Of a stretch of 64,000 nt of DNA, positions 54,728-63,196 are shown in pieces. Numbering within the stretch: the first letter of the stretch is position 1; each line of letters begins with the position of its first letter. The position numbers and the translations under genes were made by a program. Origin of the DNA: Streptomyces sp. NBC_01296 (lineage in GTDB: Bacteria; Actinomycetota; Actinomycetes; Streptomycetales; Streptomycetaceae); contig NZ_CP130720.1 of assembly GCF_035984415.1 (NCBI RefSeq), forward strand, positions 8,308,001 to 8,372,000, read 5' to 3'. Below the pieces are notes generated by a model. That model had not been told where the DNA came from, searched no databases, and saw nothing but the letters and a program-made list of their open reading frames with translations.

Positions 54728-55660
54728 TCAGTCGCTCCGGGCCTGTTGGGAGTCGGGCGGTGGTGCGAAGAGTGCCTGGACGGTTTCGGTGGCCAGGTCG
54801 AGCAGCCAGGTGTGGGCGCGGTCGTCGTCGTGGCGCTGGTGCCACAGCAGGTACAGCGGGATGGCGGGCATCTGGAGTGGCAGTGGCAAGGTGATCAGAC
54901 CGAGTTGGTCCCGGGCCGCGCGGGTGACCGCGTCGGGAAGGCTGACCACCAGGTCGGTGTCGAGGGCCAGTTGCAGCGCGATGGCAGCAGTGGGCGCGGC
55001 GGCGGCGACGCGGCGTTCGTGGCCGTGTGTGGTCAGGGCTTCGTCTATCGGGTCGCGCAGGCGTCCGCGGCGCGAGACGGTGACGTGGTCGGTGGCCGTG
55101 TAGCGCTCTACGCTCAGCGGGCCTTCGGTGAGCGGGTGGCCGGGTCGGACGGCGACGACGAGCCGGTCTTTGCCGACGAGGCGGTGGCGGATGTCGGGGA
55201 GGGTCGGCACCGTGGAGCTGGATTCGAGGTCGACCTCGCCCCGGCGCAGGTCGGGGGTGTCCGTGCCGGGTTCGACGGGCAGACGCAGCTGCACGCCGGG
55301 GGCCTGGCGGTGGATGGCGGCGATCAGGGCCGTACCGCAGGCGACGGTCAGGGCGTCGTGCCAGCGCAGGGTGAACACCCGCTCCAGAGTCGCCAGGTCG
55401 AGGTCCTGCTGCGCGGAGAGAAGCTGATGAGCCTCCTGCACGAGGGCGTGGACCTGGGCGCGGATGGCCAGTGCGCGGGTGGTGGGGACCATGGTGCGAC
55501 CGGTGCGGACCAGGATCTGGTCACCGGTGACCTTGCGGATGCGGCCCAGGGAGCGGCTCATGGCCGGTGGGGTGACGTGGAGGCGGCTCGCGGCGCCGGC
55601 GACGCTGCCCTCTTCCAGCAGCGCGTCAAGCGCCGTGAGCAGGTTCAAATCCAGTTGCAT
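54728..55660 (-). CDS. LysR-family transcriptional regulator
   Basis: A 310-residue regulator starting MQLDLNLLTALDALLEEGSV at the ATG at 55658-55660. The winged HTH continues AGAASRLHVTPPAMSRSLGR and IRKVTGDQILVRTGRTMVPT, and an effector-binding domain follows (RGEVDLESSSTVPTLPDIRH, DRLVVAVRPGHPLTEGPLSV). It belongs to the NodD/NahR-like LysR branch. A decayed paralogue lies at 58078-58571. Its target is unknown: the upstream flank to 56129 holds no gene, and the divergent neighbour is the TetR/TetX pair. Confidence 0.92.
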   Translation of the reverse strand: MQLDLNLLTALDALLEEGSVAGAASRLHVTPPAMSRSLGRIRKVTGDQILVRTGRTMVPTTRALAIRAQVHALVQEAHQLLSAQQDLDLATLERVFTLRWHDALTVACGTALIAAIHRQAPGVQLRLPVEPGTDTPDLRRGEVDLESSSTVPTLPDIRHRLVGKDRLVVAVRPGHPLTEGPLSVERYTATDHVTVSRRGRLRDPIDEALTTHGHERRVAAAAPTAAIALQLALDTDLVVSLPDAVTRAARDQLGLITLPLPLQMPAIPLYLLWHQRHDDDRAHTWLLDLATETVQALFAPPPDSQQARSD

Positions 55661-56129
55661 GAGAGTAACTCTACGAGTGAAGAGCATGCACTTGTTATTA
55701 ATCGAAAACGGACCTGCCTCCGCGACGAGTTGGGCGATCGCATCGGCCGACAGGTCGGTGATCCTCCGGTCGTCGATGATTGCTCCACGCGACACTTTCC
55801 CCACCACACGACCATGATCAGCGATCGAGAGCTCGACGTCTCACCGCCAACCATGCACGAGCTCGATGGAAGAGGGCGTCGCCCGCCTCTCGCCGCTCAT
55901 GCCGGAATGTCAACTTCTTGGGCCGCTACCTGTTCAAAATGAAGACCCTGACCACGGCCGGGGCCTGCGCCCCTTCCGTGACCCCGACGCTACGACGAGG
56001 CGTCCACCGATCCGTGCAAGACCTGGCGGGTCGTTTCGGGGATCGCGTTGCGTCGGGGGTTCGGCGCGCGGAGGCCGGTGTCGGGGTGTGGAGTTCTCCG
56101 ATGAACCGCCGGTTGATGCTGCCGGATCG
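55661..56129. other. intergenic stretch, no gene seen
   Basis: About 470 bases between the LysR and TetR genes. The left end is AT-richer (CATGCACTTGTTATTAATCG) and probably holds the LysR promoter; the same AT-rich sequence type (CATGCACTTGAAGTTAATTA) precedes the LysR pseudogene at 58596. Otherwise no coding content. Confidence 0.5.
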
Positions 56130-56858
56130 TCAGGGCCGTTCGGGGAGGTTGGCGTCCCATCCGTCGAGGAGTCGCTCGAGCCCCAGTTCGAACCCGCGCT
56201 CGGCGCTGTCGGCCGCGTGGGGCAGCTCGGCATCACGAATGACCCGGGCGAGGAGTGGGTGGCGCCCGCTCTTGACGACTTTGTCGAGGTAGGGCGCGTA
56301 GGCGTCCATCCATTCCTGGGTGCCGACTCCGGAGCGTCGGACGGCTTCCTGTTGGGCGAGCTCGCCGATGGCGTAGCCGCGGACGAAGGCCTGCAGCGTG
56401 TTGACGACGGTGATCATGACGTCGATGTCGAAGCCGAGGGGATCGAGGGCGGCGAGTGCGTGTTCGGTGGCATCGAGGGAGTTCGGCCCAAGTGATGGGC
56501 GCCCTGCTGCGAGGGAGGCCATCCAGGGATGCCGGTGGATGGTGGCCCGGGAACGATGGGCCAGGGCTCGCAGGTCGCTGCGCCAGTCGCCGGTGGGGGC
56601 AGGCGGGCCGCCGTCTTCGGCCGCTACGGCGTCGAGCATGAGGTCGAGCAGGTCGTCTTTGGATGCCAGGTAGCGGTAGAGCGAGGCTGTGCCCGTTCCC
56701 AGTTCCTTGGCGACGCGCCGCATGGACAGTGCCTCGATGCCCTCGGCGTCGGCGATCGCGATAGCGGCGCTGGTGATCTCCGCCCGGGTGCGTGACGGCG
56801 CGGGGCCTTTCGCAGCCCGCTCCGGCCGGTTCCAGATCACCGTGTGAGCGTCGTCCAT
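56130..56858 (-). CDS. TetR-family repressor of the TetX-like gene
   Basis: A 242-residue regulator. DNA-binding domain: TRAEITSAAIAIADAEGIEA, LSMRRVAKELGTGTASLYRY, LASKDDLLDLMLDAV. The C-terminal domain (LGFDIDVMITVVNTLQAFVR and LDKVVKSGRHPLLARVI) is the TetR_C/tetracyclin-repressor-like type. The ATG at 56856-56858 is divergent from the TetX-like monooxygenase gene, with inverted repeats in between, the classical arrangement of a ligand-released repressor and its target enzyme. Confidence 0.92.
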   Translation of the reverse strand: MDDAHTVIWNRPERAAKGPAPSRTRAEITSAAIAIADAEGIEALSMRRVAKELGTGTASLYRYLASKDDLLDLMLDAVAAEDGGPPAPTGDWRSDLRALAHRSRATIHRHPWMASLAAGRPSLGPNSLDATEHALAALDPLGFDIDVMITVVNTLQAFVRGYAIGELAQQEAVRRSGVGTQEWMDAYAPYLDKVVKSGRHPLLARVIRDAELPHAADSAERGFELGLERLLDGWDANLPERP

Positions 56859-56886
56859 CGATTTTCCTCCTCACTGCTGCGTTCAC

Positions 56887-56939
56887 TGTTCGCAGTAGTG
56901 CTATCGTGATGCCAGTACTGCGAACACTGTATCGCAGTA
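56887..56939. promoter_or_regulatory. operators between TetR and TetX-like genes
   Basis: TGTTCGCAGTA (56887-56897) and TACTGCGAACA (56916-56926) are exact inverted repeats 18 bases apart. A second palindrome overlaps the right half: TACTGCGA-acactgta-TCGCAGTA (56916-56939). They lie in the 111-base divergent promoter, suiting TetR dimer binding and control of both genes. Confidence 0.82.
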
Positions 56940-56969
56940 GGGCGGTGTCCAAGCGAAAGGGAAACCACC

Positions 56970-58103
56970 ATGACCACTCCCGTCACGATCGTCGGCGCCG
57001 GGCTCGGCGGCCTGACCCTCGCACGAGTCCTGTACCTGCACGGCATCCCCGCGACCATCTACGAAGCCGATACATCGGCGGACGCCCGCACGCAGGGCGG
57101 TCAGCTCGACATCCACGAGTACAACGGGCAGCTCGCCCTCGAGGCGGCCGGCCTCACCGACGAGTTCCGCGCGATCATCCACGAAGGCGGCGAGGCCCTG
57201 CGCGTGCTCGACCAGCACGGCGCGGTACTGCTCGACCAGCCCGACGACGGCGCGGGCGGTCGCCCTGAGGTGCTCCGCGGAGACCTGCGTCGGATCCTGC
57301 TCAACTCGCTGCCCGACGAGATGATCCAGTGGGGACACAAGGTCACCCGTGTCCGCCCCCTCGGAGGCGGGAGGCATGAACTGACCTTCGCCGACGGGTC
57401 AACCGTGACGACCGGCCTCCTCGTCGGCGCGGACGGAGCCTGGTCGAGGATCCGGCCGCTGCTCTCCGACGCGAAGCCCGAGTACGTCGGCACCTCGTTC
57501 ATCGAGACCTACTTGTACGACGCCGACCAACGCCACCCCGCAGCGGCCAAGGCCGCCGGCGACGGTTCCCTGTTCGCCGTCACAGCCGGCAAGGGGATCC
57601 TTGGCCATCGAGAGGCCGACGCCGTTCTTCACACCTACGTGGCGCTCAACAAACCGCAGGAATGGATCGCCGCCATCCTCGCCAGTCCCGAAACGGCGGC
57701 GGCCCAGGTCGCGGCAGAATTCACCGGATGGGCGCCTGAACTCACCGCACTCGTCACTGACGGGGAAACCGCCCTCGCCCCGCGCCCGATCAGCGCCCTG
57801 CCGATCGGCCACTGCTGGGACCGCGTCCCCGGAGTGACGCTGCTGGGCGACGCCGCCCACCTCATGTCACCGTTCGCCGGGGAGGGCGCCAACCTCGCCA
57901 TGTTCGACGGCGCTGAACTCGGCAAAGCCATCGCCGCGCATTCCGACGACATCGAAGCCGCCCTTGCGGAGTACGAGCAGGCTCTTTTTCCCCGCAGTGC
58001 CCAGTTCGCCGCCGAATCCGACAAGAATCACCAGCTCATCTTCGGCGACAACGCCCCCGCAGGCCTGCTCGACCTGCTCACCGGCCAGGAGTCGACCGAG
58101 TGA
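56970..58103 (+). CDS. TetX-like FAD-dependent monooxygenase
   Basis: A 377-residue class A flavoprotein monooxygenase. The FAD-binding Rossmann motif is VTIVGAGLGGLTLARVL at residues 5-21, followed by the TetX-type stretch ARTQGGQLDIHEYNGQLALE, LRGDLRRILLNSLPDEMIQW, and the second FAD motif LLGDAAHLMSPFAGEGANLA near residue 292. Order and spacing match TetX (GGTLDLHKGSGQEAM, RNDLRAILLNSL, GDAAHLMPPFAGQGVN), the tetracycline-inactivating enzyme. Close actinobacterial relatives may instead tailor polyketides or oxidise other aromatics. It is divergently controlled by TetR. Its last 26 bases overlap the LysR pseudogene. Confidence 0.93.
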   Translation: MTTPVTIVGAGLGGLTLARVLYLHGIPATIYEADTSADARTQGGQLDIHEYNGQLALEAAGLTDEFRAIIHEGGEALRVLDQHGAVLLDQPDDGAGGRPEVLRGDLRRILLNSLPDEMIQWGHKVTRVRPLGGGRHELTFADGSTVTTGLLVGADGAWSRIRPLLSDAKPEYVGTSFIETYLYDADQRHPAAAKAAGDGSLFAVTAGKGILGHREADAVLHTYVALNKPQEWIAAILASPETAAAQVAAEFTGWAPELTALVTDGETALAPRPISALPIGHCWDRVPGVTLLGDAAHLMSPFAGEGANLAMFDGAELGKAIAAHSDDIEAALAEYEQALFPRSAQFAAESDKNHQLIFGDNAPAGLLDLLTGQESTE

Positions 58104-58571
58104 GCGAGATCGCTGACTGCTCTGCGGTGACGGTATTGATGCGGGGGAGGGGGTGCCCCTGCCGCACGACGATGACGAGGCGGGTTTCGCCCACGTTCTC
58201 GGTACGGATGTCTGGTGCGCTCGAGCGGTTGGCGTTCGCCTCCAGGTCGGCCTCGCCGCGCCGTAACTCGGGGGTGTCGAGGCTCGATTCCGCGACGAAG
58301 CGCAGTCGCACGCCCGGCGCCTGTCCGCGCACGGCGGCGAGCAGTGCGGGACCGCTCAGGGCGACCAGGGAATCGTGCCGACGGAGTGTGAAGGTGCGCT
58401 CCAGCGTTGCCGGATCGAGTTCAGGGCTCGGCGCCTGATCCCCGGTCGTGTGAATGATTCGGCCCAGACTCCGAGTCATCACAGGGGCGGTGACATGCAG
58501 GCGTGCGGCCACCCCGGCGCCCTCCTCCAGCAACGCGTCGAGCGCGGCGAGCAGGGCAAATCCAATTGCAT
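58078..58571 (-). pseudogene. decayed LysR-family regulator, paralogue of 54728-55660
   Basis: Starts ATGCAATTGGATTTG like its paralogue (MQLDL), loses a base directly afterwards, then continues DALLEEG, VAARLHVTAPVMTRSLGR. It skips in frame the ~35 residues after TTGDQ and resumes LDPATLERTFTLRRHDSLVA, GQAPGVRLRFVAESSLDTPE, TRLVIVVRQGHPL. The C-terminal third is missing, ending at the TetX-like gene. Frameshift, internal deletion and truncation make it non-functional. Confidence 0.85.
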
Positions 58572-58709
58572 GCGAGTAATCCTAGGCGTGCTTGACATGC
58601 ACTTGAAGTTAATTACGGGGCTGCATACCGTTGAGGCGAAGGCGCAAGACGGACCGCACAGTTCGGCCCGACCGACCTCACCATCCCCCTCTCACACGGG
58701 AGTACCACC

Positions 58710-59528
58710 ATGTCCGAAACGCTTCAGACCACTGACGCCGCCGCCTCCGACGCCGACCTGCTCGACCAGACCTCGGACGCCGTGCGCGCGGCCGGTTCGG
58801 CGCTGCGCGAGCGCTTCGGCGAGGTAGTCCGCTACCAGAACCGCGAAGAGCTGATGCACGCACTCGCCGCCAACGACGACACGGCCCTCGGCATACTGCG
58901 CCCCCGCCTCACACACCTGCGCCCCGACGCCGGATGGGTGGAGGACGAGTTGGACGGCGGGGCGCTGCCGCCCGGCGAATGGTGGGTCGTGGATCCGGCC
59001 GAGGGCAACGTCAACCACCTGCATGCCCTGCCGGAGTGGGCGGTGACCGCGACCCTCGTGCGTGAGAACCAGCCGGTGCTCACCGTGGTCCACCTGCCGC
59101 TGACCGGCGAGACCTACACCGCGCTCACCGGCGCGGGCGCCTACCTCGACGGCCGGCCGCTGCACGTCTCCCAGACCGCGGACCTCGGCCTGAGCCTCGT
59201 GGCCACCAGCCAGGCCCGGCCCGACGAGGACAAAAACGTCGTGCGACGCGTCGGCTCCTCGATCACCGCGATGCTCTTCGACGCGCTCGTCGTCCGCACC
59301 GCCGTGCCCGCGACCCTGCACCTCACGAACGTGGCCGCCGGCCGCATCGACGCCTTCTGGCAGTTCGCCGGTGCCCGCGCGGACCTGCTGCCCGGGGCGC
59401 TGCTCGTCACCGAGGCCGGCGGACAGATCTCCGACGCCGAGGGCCGCCCCTGGACCCCGCAGAGCGAGAGCTTCCTGGCCGCCGCGCCCGGCGTCCACGC
59501 CCAGGCCGTCGCCACCCTCTCACGATGA
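58710..59528 (+). CDS. inositol-monophosphatase-family protein with altered active site
   Basis: A 272-residue protein of the IMPase/CysQ sugar-phosphatase fold: LRERFGEVVRYQNREELMHA, GWVEDELDGGALPPGEWWVV, LLPGALLVTEAGGQISDAEG near the C terminus. The usual metal motif DP(L/I)DGTxN reads DPAEGNVN, so the second aspartate is Glu and the Thr is Asn, and the C-terminal WD motif reads RADLLPGALL. Phosphatase activity may be changed or lost. The ATG at 58710 follows an AGTACCACC leader. A decayed second copy of the gene end is found at 60241-60446. Confidence 0.85.
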   Translation: MSETLQTTDAAASDADLLDQTSDAVRAAGSALRERFGEVVRYQNREELMHALAANDDTALGILRPRLTHLRPDAGWVEDELDGGALPPGEWWVVDPAEGNVNHLHALPEWAVTATLVRENQPVLTVVHLPLTGETYTALTGAGAYLDGRPLHVSQTADLGLSLVATSQARPDEDKNVVRRVGSSITAMLFDALVVRTAVPATLHLTNVAAGRIDAFWQFAGARADLLPGALLVTEAGGQISDAEGRPWTPQSESFLAAAPGVHAQAVATLSR

Positions 59529-59604
59529 CTGGCGCGCCCGCCTGGGCCCTGCTCGGCCACCTGCGATCGATCGCGACCCACCCCACGATTCTTCCGGAGA
59601 TGCC

Positions 59605-60057
59605 GTGATCAAGACTGGTTCCGAGACGAGCCGGACACCGTACGGGTACGCCGCCACGACGCCGGTGTACTTCGACGATCTCGACCCCATGGGCATTCTG
59701 CACAACGCGCGTTACGCCGTGCTGGTCGAGCGCGCCATCACCACATGGTGGCAGGAGCGCGGTGTGTCGTATGCCGGTGGCCGCCCGACCACACCCGACG
59801 CGTTCTCTGTGGTCCGCGATTTTTCGATCACCTATCTCTCACCCGTGCGCGGCACCGGCGAGATCACCGTCCACTTCTGGATCGAGCGGATCGGTGACAC
59901 CAGCGTCGACTATCGGTTCCGATTGATCTCCCCGGGAGGCGAGTCAGTATTCGCCGAGGGCCGCCGCCTGTCGGTACGCCTCGATCCGGCCACCATGAAG
60001 CCCGCGACGTGGACCGACCGTGGCCGCGAGCTCGCCGCCGCCCTGATCAAGCCCTGA
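59605..60057 (+). CDS. hot-dog-fold acyl-CoA thioesterase (4HBT/YbgC type)
   Basis: A 150-residue thioesterase: TPVYFDDLDPMGILHNARYA, VLVERAITTWWQERG, VVRDFSITYLSPVRGTGEIT, RIGDTSVDYRFRLI. The acidic residue in DDLDPMGILHN is the expected catalytic position (usually YxDTDxxGxxxHxxY). It would hydrolyse an acyl-CoA. The GTG at 59605 follows CGGAG by about seven bases. It is 76 bases behind the IMPase-like gene on the same strand, so both may be co-transcribed; a hairpin follows. Confidence 0.9.
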   Translation: MIKTGSETSRTPYGYAATTPVYFDDLDPMGILHNARYAVLVERAITTWWQERGVSYAGGRPTTPDAFSVVRDFSITYLSPVRGTGEITVHFWIERIGDTSVDYRFRLISPGGESVFAEGRRLSVRLDPATMKPATWTDRGRELAAALIKP

Positions 60058-60114
60058 CAGCAGACCCGCGCTCAGACCCCCCGAGCCGTCCAGGCCGATA
60101 AGGCCCAGGAGAGC

Positions 60115-60147
60115 CCTCTCGCGCGTGAAGCAATGCCGCGTGAGAGG
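60115..60147 (+). terminator. hairpin after the thioesterase gene
   Basis: CCTCTC-G-CGCG pairs with CGCG-T-GAGAGG (one G-T pair) across an 11-base loop, 57 bases after the stop codon. Confidence 0.6.
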
Positions 60148-60240
60148 ACGTTCGCGCGGGCTGCTCCCGCGACGCTGGTGGCCACACCGGCGAAATGAGT
60201 ACGCACCCCTGACACGAGGGCCCGGCGAACTCGGCACCTT

Positions 60241-60446
60241 ACGTCAGCGGCGTCATCGCGCACGCCGGCAAGCATGGCCGGGTGGCCGCCTCCGGCCTGG
60301 TCGCCGATGCTCTGCTGGCCTCCAAGGGCTGAGGCACCGTCACCGACCTGGCGGGCGAGCCCTGGACCACGGGCAGCCGTGACTTCCTGGCCGCCGCCCC
60401 CGGCATCCACGCCGCCGCCCTCAAGGTCCTCTCGCCGATCGCCTGA
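60241..60446 (+). pseudogene. C-terminal remnant of a second IMPase-like gene
   Basis: The frame reads GVIAHAGKHGRVAASGLVAD, hits a TGA, and continues in the same frame GTVTDLAGEPWTTGSRDFLA and APGIHAAALKVLS to a final stop. The second part matches the end of the intact IMPase-like protein (GGQISDAEGRPWTPQSESFL, APGVHAQAVATLS). It is an old duplication that has lost its front part. Confidence 0.75.
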
Positions 60447-60505
60447 CCACAACAGCGGCCCCCGCTCTCGCCCGTCCCAGCCAACACCACAAGGAGCATC
60501 ACCTC

Positions 60506-61153
60506 ATGACCACCATCGGCATTCTGGGGGCCGGCCGCGTCGGCCGGAACCTCGCCCAAAAGCTCGCCCTGAGCGGACACCACGTCATACTCGGCCGCCG
60601 GAGCACGGAGGAAGAGACCGCAGCGCCTGTCGGCGGCGTCGACCCCCGCATCTCCTTCGCCGACCAGCACACCACCGCCCGCACCGCGGACATCGTGATC
60701 AACGCGACGCCCGGCGACAGCGCCCTGGACCGCCTCACCGGCCTGCGCACCGAACTCGCCGGAAAGATCCTCGTCGACGTCTCCAACGCAACCCGCGACG
60801 CCGACGACGGCCTGCCGGGCGAGCTGTGCTATCCCGGCAGCAGCCTCGCCGAGCAACTCCAGGCCGCCCTGCCCGACACCCGTGTGGTCAAGACCCTCAA
60901 CACCATGCTGTTCATGGTCATGACCGCCCCCGAAACCCTGGGCACCCCGCCGACCGTCTATGTGTCGGGCAACGACAAGCAGGCGAAGAGGACCGTCACC
61001 GGCCTGCTCGGCGACCTGGGTTGGCAGCCCGCGTGGATCGAGGACCTCGGCGACATCACCACCGCCCGCGCCACCGAGGCCATGATCCTGGTGGTGCCCC
61101 ACATCCTGCGCCGGCACGGCTTCCAGCCCTTCGCCGTCTCCCTCACCCGCTGA
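60506..61153 (+). CDS. NADP-binding reductase of F420-dependent-NADP-reductase type
   Basis: A 215-residue Rossmann protein: MTTIGILGAGRVGRNLAQKL with G-x-G-x-x-G at residues 8-13, SGHHVILGRRSTEE with the Arg pair that prefers NADP, DIVINATPGDSALDRLTGLR, KILVDVSNA, and TRVVKTLNTMLFMVM. The arrangement is that of NADPH:F420 oxidoreductase-like proteins and 'NAD(P)-binding' paralogues. The ATG follows AAGGAG by nine bases. It is probably an oxidoreductase acting with small molecules; whether it uses F420 is unknown. Confidence 0.88.
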   Translation: MTTIGILGAGRVGRNLAQKLALSGHHVILGRRSTEEETAAPVGGVDPRISFADQHTTARTADIVINATPGDSALDRLTGLRTELAGKILVDVSNATRDADDGLPGELCYPGSSLAEQLQAALPDTRVVKTLNTMLFMVMTAPETLGTPPTVYVSGNDKQAKRTVTGLLGDLGWQPAWIEDLGDITTARATEAMILVVPHILRRHGFQPFAVSLTR

Positions 61154-61164
61154 CCCCACCGGGG

Positions 61165-61192
61165 CCGGCGCCGCGAAGCGGGAGCCGGCCTC
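61165..61192 (+). terminator. probable hairpin after the reductase gene
   Basis: GGCCGGC and GCCGGCC are exact complements 14 bases apart, with further GC pairing inside, starting 12 bases after the stop codon. Confidence 0.5.
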
Positions 61193-61256
61193 GGACGAGG
61201 AAGCCGGGCGCCGGCACTGACAACGCCCGCCGGGGCGTATGTGACTTCCAAACTCA

Positions 61257-61280
61257 GGCTCTGACTCAAGTTTTGTGGTT
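61257..61280. repeat. ISL3-like terminal sequence, left end
   Basis: On the plus strand: GGCTCTGACTCAAGTTTTGT. It faces the end at 62121-62144 and agrees with it in about 17 of 23 positions. Confidence 0.5.
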
Positions 61281-61308
61281 TGTGACTGTGGGGCACCGGC
61301 TGAGTCTC

Positions 61309-62071
61309 TCATTCGGGGTAAGTGCACAGCGCTCCGAGGAACTCGCTGACGGCTGCGGCGAACTCCACTGGGACGGTCTCGTGGATGGTGTGTCCGGCGG
61401 GGAGTTCGATGAGCCGGGTATGGGGGCGCCGTGCCGCCATGTCCCTTGCGTGCTCCGAGCTCAGCACCGTGCTGCGGCTGCCGCGGATGAGCAGGGCCGG
61501 GCAGTCGCTGGCGAGCCAGTCGTCCCAGTGGTCCCCGTTGAGGTGCTGCTGTGAGGCGTTCATGTCCTTCGGGTCGAAGGCAAGACCCCACCCGTCGGGG
61601 TACTCGCGTACGGCGTGCATGAGGTGGCTCGCCGAAGGGCCGAGTTTTTCCAACAGCTTGGCCCGGGTCGGTGCCCGATGCGGCCAGGACAGGCTGAAGG
61701 ACAAGTCGTCATCGACCTCGGCGCCGACGTCCTCGACGATCAGTGCGTCCACAAGTCCGGGCAGCCGTGCCGCAAGCTGGTAGGCGTTGACGCCGCCCAG
61801 GGAGTGGCCGAGTACGACCGCGCCGTGGATCCCCAGATGTTCCAATACTGCCGCTGCGTCCTCGACGTAGCCGTTGCAGGAGAAATCGGGAGAAACTGTC
61901 GGAGAGGCCGTGTCCACGCTGGTCGGGCGCGATGATCCGCCAGGAGGCGCCAAGCTCCCGTGCAAGACGCGTGAAAGTGCGGCCTTCTCCGAAGTGCCCG
62001 TGCAGTGCGAACAGAGGGCGACCTGGACCACCGAAGTCGAGAAAGGACAGGCGACGCCCGGCCACCGTCAA
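61309..62071 (-). pseudogene. frameshifted alpha/beta hydrolase
   Basis: The start, at a TTG at 62069-62071, reads TVAGRRLSFLDFGGPGRPLF, ALHGHFGEGRTFTRLARELG, WRIIAPDQRGHGLSD. Near 61890 the similarity moves to another frame: YVEDAAAVLEHLGIHGAVVL, GHSLGGVNAYQLAARL with the nucleophile elbow G-H-S-L-G-G, SDCPALLIRGSRSTVLSSEH and LIELPAGHTIHETVPVEFAA with the catalytic His. All triad regions survive, so a single frameshift (or sequencing error) separates it from a working enzyme. It lies between two inverted ISL3-like end sequences. Confidence 0.85.
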
Positions 62072-62120
62072 GGCCGCGCGCTTAGGCTCGGGCGGGATCG
62101 TTAGTTACGGAGCATCCGGG

Positions 62121-62144
62121 CACCACAGATGTTGTGCCAGAACC
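62121..62144. repeat. ISL3-like terminal sequence, right end
   Basis: On the minus strand from 62144: GGTTCTGGCACAACATCTGT. With the opposite end at 61257 it bounds an 888-base segment holding only the hydrolase gene. The flanking bases show no clear target duplication. The 215 bases beyond it contain no gene. Confidence 0.55.
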
Positions 62145-62359
62145 TCAACCCATGAATAAAGCCAATGCCCGGCATCCGGTGGAGGCCACCGAGTGGCTTC
62201 ACCGAGTGAGTTCCAGCCAGTGGACTCAAGCCCGGTGGGCACCGGGGTGGGAGTGCCTTCCGGGCGGCGAGGAGTACAGCGAGGGCCTGGGCGTGAGCCA
62301 AGTCCAGCGTGAGGGTCGGCAGAGCGGTGCCGAGCTGCGAGTGACGTTCGCCGCCAGCC

Positions 62360-62677
62360 TTATGCGGGTTCGGTGTCGGGAGCTGTGTGTGGTCGTCCCA
62401 AGGTCGAGGTGATGACTTCCACCAAGGCGAGTTTGCGCAGGCTGTCGCCGGTGGTCTTGCCAGCGATCTGCTCCGCAAGGATGGGGTCGGGTTCCGCGAC
62501 TTTCACAGCGGTTCGGAGCAGCAGTTCGTCCCGGTCGGATGCAGGCAACTGGTCGACGAGCCCCTCGGCGAGGCGCCACTGCGTGGCGCAGAGTTCTTGG
62601 AGCGGCGACAGCCAGCGGTAGGTCAGGGAACTCGGGGCAGCGGGAGGCTTGCGGATGATGTGCAGGGCCCGACCCAT
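62360..62677 (-). CDS. small hypothetical protein
   Basis: A 105-residue protein starting at the ATG at 62675-62677 (MGRALHIIRKPPAAPSSLTY), after GAAGGG. It is predicted mainly helical: SPLQELCATQWRLAEGLVDQ, ASDRDELLLRTAVKVAEPDP, ILAEQIAGKTTGDSLRKLAL, VEVITSTLGRP. I do not recognise the family. The composition strongly suggests a real protein, but it could be the C-terminal end of a longer gene cut by the transposase remnant upstream. Confidence 0.5.
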   Translation of the reverse strand: MGRALHIIRKPPAAPSSLTYRWLSPLQELCATQWRLAEGLVDQLPASDRDELLLRTAVKVAEPDPILAEQIAGKTTGDSLRKLALVEVITSTLGRPHTAPDTEPA

Positions 62678-62886
62678 CGACCCTTCGCGTACGGAGGGGC
62701 GGCCGCTGCCGCCACTGCGGCGGAGACCAGGGTCGTGGCCGCCGTCGTACGGTGGCGGTCGTAGAGCGCTTCCTTCCCGGCGCCGGGTTGCAGGCCCTTT
62801 CCAGGAGGCCAAACGCCGATTCCCCGATCTCGGGCGCGGCGGCGAAGTGCCGAGCCGCTTGACGGGCAAGATCCGGAGCGCTCGCA

Positions 62887-63167
62887 GTGGCGGCACCGGC
62901 GACGACCGCCAGGGCCTGCTCCGAAACGCTCGCCTGCGGCCAACGCCTGTGCCAGGGAGCGGCCCTCGACCAGGGCCCGCCACCCGTCCAGGGTTTCGCC
63001 GCATTCCTCCAAAACGACTGGGACGCCGTCGTCAACGGCCTTACCCTGCAATGGAGCTCAGGCGCAGTCGAAGGCCAGGTCACACGGATCAAACTCATCA
63101 ACGCCGGTCCTATGGACGGGCGTCCTTCGGCCTCTTGCGAACCCTCGTCCTCGCTCAACCACCATGA
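62887..63167 (+). mobile_element. ISL3-family transposase C-terminal remnant with frameshift
   Basis: One frame gives VQGFAAFLQNDWDAVVNGLT and LQWSSGAVEGQVTRIKLI, the ISL3 signature, after which the match moves to another frame: RRSYGRASFGLLRTLVLAQP, ending at 63167. The part from 62887 to 62990 is weakly similar. It is a different element from that at 48370-48504, since its end reads VLAQP rather than RVLLTAAQ. Confidence 0.8.
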
Positions 63168-63196
63168 CCATCCGCCACATTGAAGTCGGCTGCCAC

